Shown here: one piece after another, positions 33,403 to 33,466 of the stretch | Numbering within the stretch: position 1 is the stretch's first letter | Layout of the letters: each line of letters opens with the position of its first letter | NCBI RefSeq assembly: GCF_015707995.1 | Contig: NZ_JAAGRY010000038.1 | Location: 1 to 33,466 of the forward strand | Reading direction: 5' to 3' | Origin: Microbacterium paulum | GTDB lineage: Bacteria; Actinomycetota; Actinomycetes; Actinomycetales; Microbacteriaceae | Length of the DNA: 33,466 nt | Position numbers and translations under genes: made by a program | Notes under the pieces: model-generated | What the model saw: the letters and a program-made list of their open reading frames with translations, nothing else | Database searches by the model: none | What the model was told of the DNA's origin: nothing

Positions 33403-33466
33403 TCAGGCGAACAGCGCGGCGCGCGCGGCGACGGTGCGGCCGAGGCGGGCGCGCTCGTCGGGCACG
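33403..33466 (-). CDS. Unidentified gene, C-terminal 20 residues only
   Basis: A minus-strand reading frame stays open from the window edge to a TGA at 33403 and ends VPDERARLGRTVAARAALFA. The end looks like a protein C-terminus by composition, and a terminator-like sequence lies beyond. Too short to identify. Confidence 0.35.
   Translation of the reverse strand, partial: VPDERARLGRTVAARAALFA

Overview
The window looks like chromosomal DNA from a high-GC Gram-positive bacterium of the Microbacteriaceae, most likely Microbacterium or a close relative. The grounds are a GC content of roughly 70 percent (estimated by eye), the miaB-recX-recA-DUF3046-clgR-cinA-pgsA-ftsK-rnj-dapA-thyA-dapB gene order typical of Actinobacteria, many start codons 6 to 9 bases behind a TANNNT -10 box (leaderless mRNAs), and protein sequences of the expected type. 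I saw no rRNA, tRNA, CRISPR array, transposase or phage gene.

Layout. 1-4245 (minus): the tRNA-modifying enzyme gene miaB, the recombination pair recA-recX with a likely SOS box, a DUF3046 gene and a ClgR-like regulator. 4435-8312 (minus): cinA-type amidase, pgsA and the ftsK DNA translocase. 8407-11746 (minus): an acetyltransferase, RNase J and dapA. 11863-13788 (minus): an accessory pocket with an AbiEi/DUF559 fusion and a short-chain dehydrogenase, marked by a large imperfect palindrome. 13847-15162 (minus): thyA and folA. 15279-17666 (plus): a redox cluster of membrane thioredoxin, DUF4395, OsmC and a TIGR01777 epimerase-like protein. 17689-18965 (minus): dapB and a membrane TPR protein. 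19009-21260: an acetyltransferase (plus), a histidine phosphatase (minus) and an unusual aldo/keto reductase (minus). 21542-23824 (minus): pnp with a long leader and a TTG start. 24226-24578 (plus): two overlapping small genes, the second of the DUF5302 type. 24665-25965: a truncated dicarboxylate symporter abutting the tail of a GH15 glucoamylase-like gene. 25980-27904 (minus): a two-component flavin system (FMN reductase and LLM monooxygenase). 28007-30190 (plus): acyltransferase 3 and an IPNS-type 2OG-Fe(II) oxygenase. 30344-30613 (minus): rpsO. 30749-32101 (plus): MFS exporter. 32197-33220 (minus): YceI and FKBP. The tail of another minus-strand gene runs off the right edge.

How the genes fit together. 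The backbone is housekeeping: DNA repair and chromosome translocation (recA, recX, ftsK), phospholipid synthesis (pgsA), the first two committed steps of lysine/diaminopimelate synthesis (dapA, dapB), thymidylate and folate metabolism (thyA, folA), and RNA turnover (rnj, pnp). rpsO and pnp, adjacent in many bacteria, are separated here by about 6.5 kb of accessory genes, and that insert contains the doubly truncated junction.

The main oddities are: (i) a strongly over-represented heptamer GGATGCC/GGCATCC, about 57 copies by eye where about 8 would be expected, often written with otherwise disfavoured codons and often paired in terminator stems; (ii) a dozen likely leaderless starts, four of them with a compact -10/GGAG/ATG arrangement; (iii) a deletion-like junction that removed the 5' ends of two divergent genes; (iv) an 83-bp palindromic element and a partial copy flanking the AbiEi/DUF559 gene; (v) an aldo/keto reductase that has lost three of four catalytic residues. 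I did not find a clear multi-gene novel system; (i) and (iv) are the best candidates for undescribed biology.
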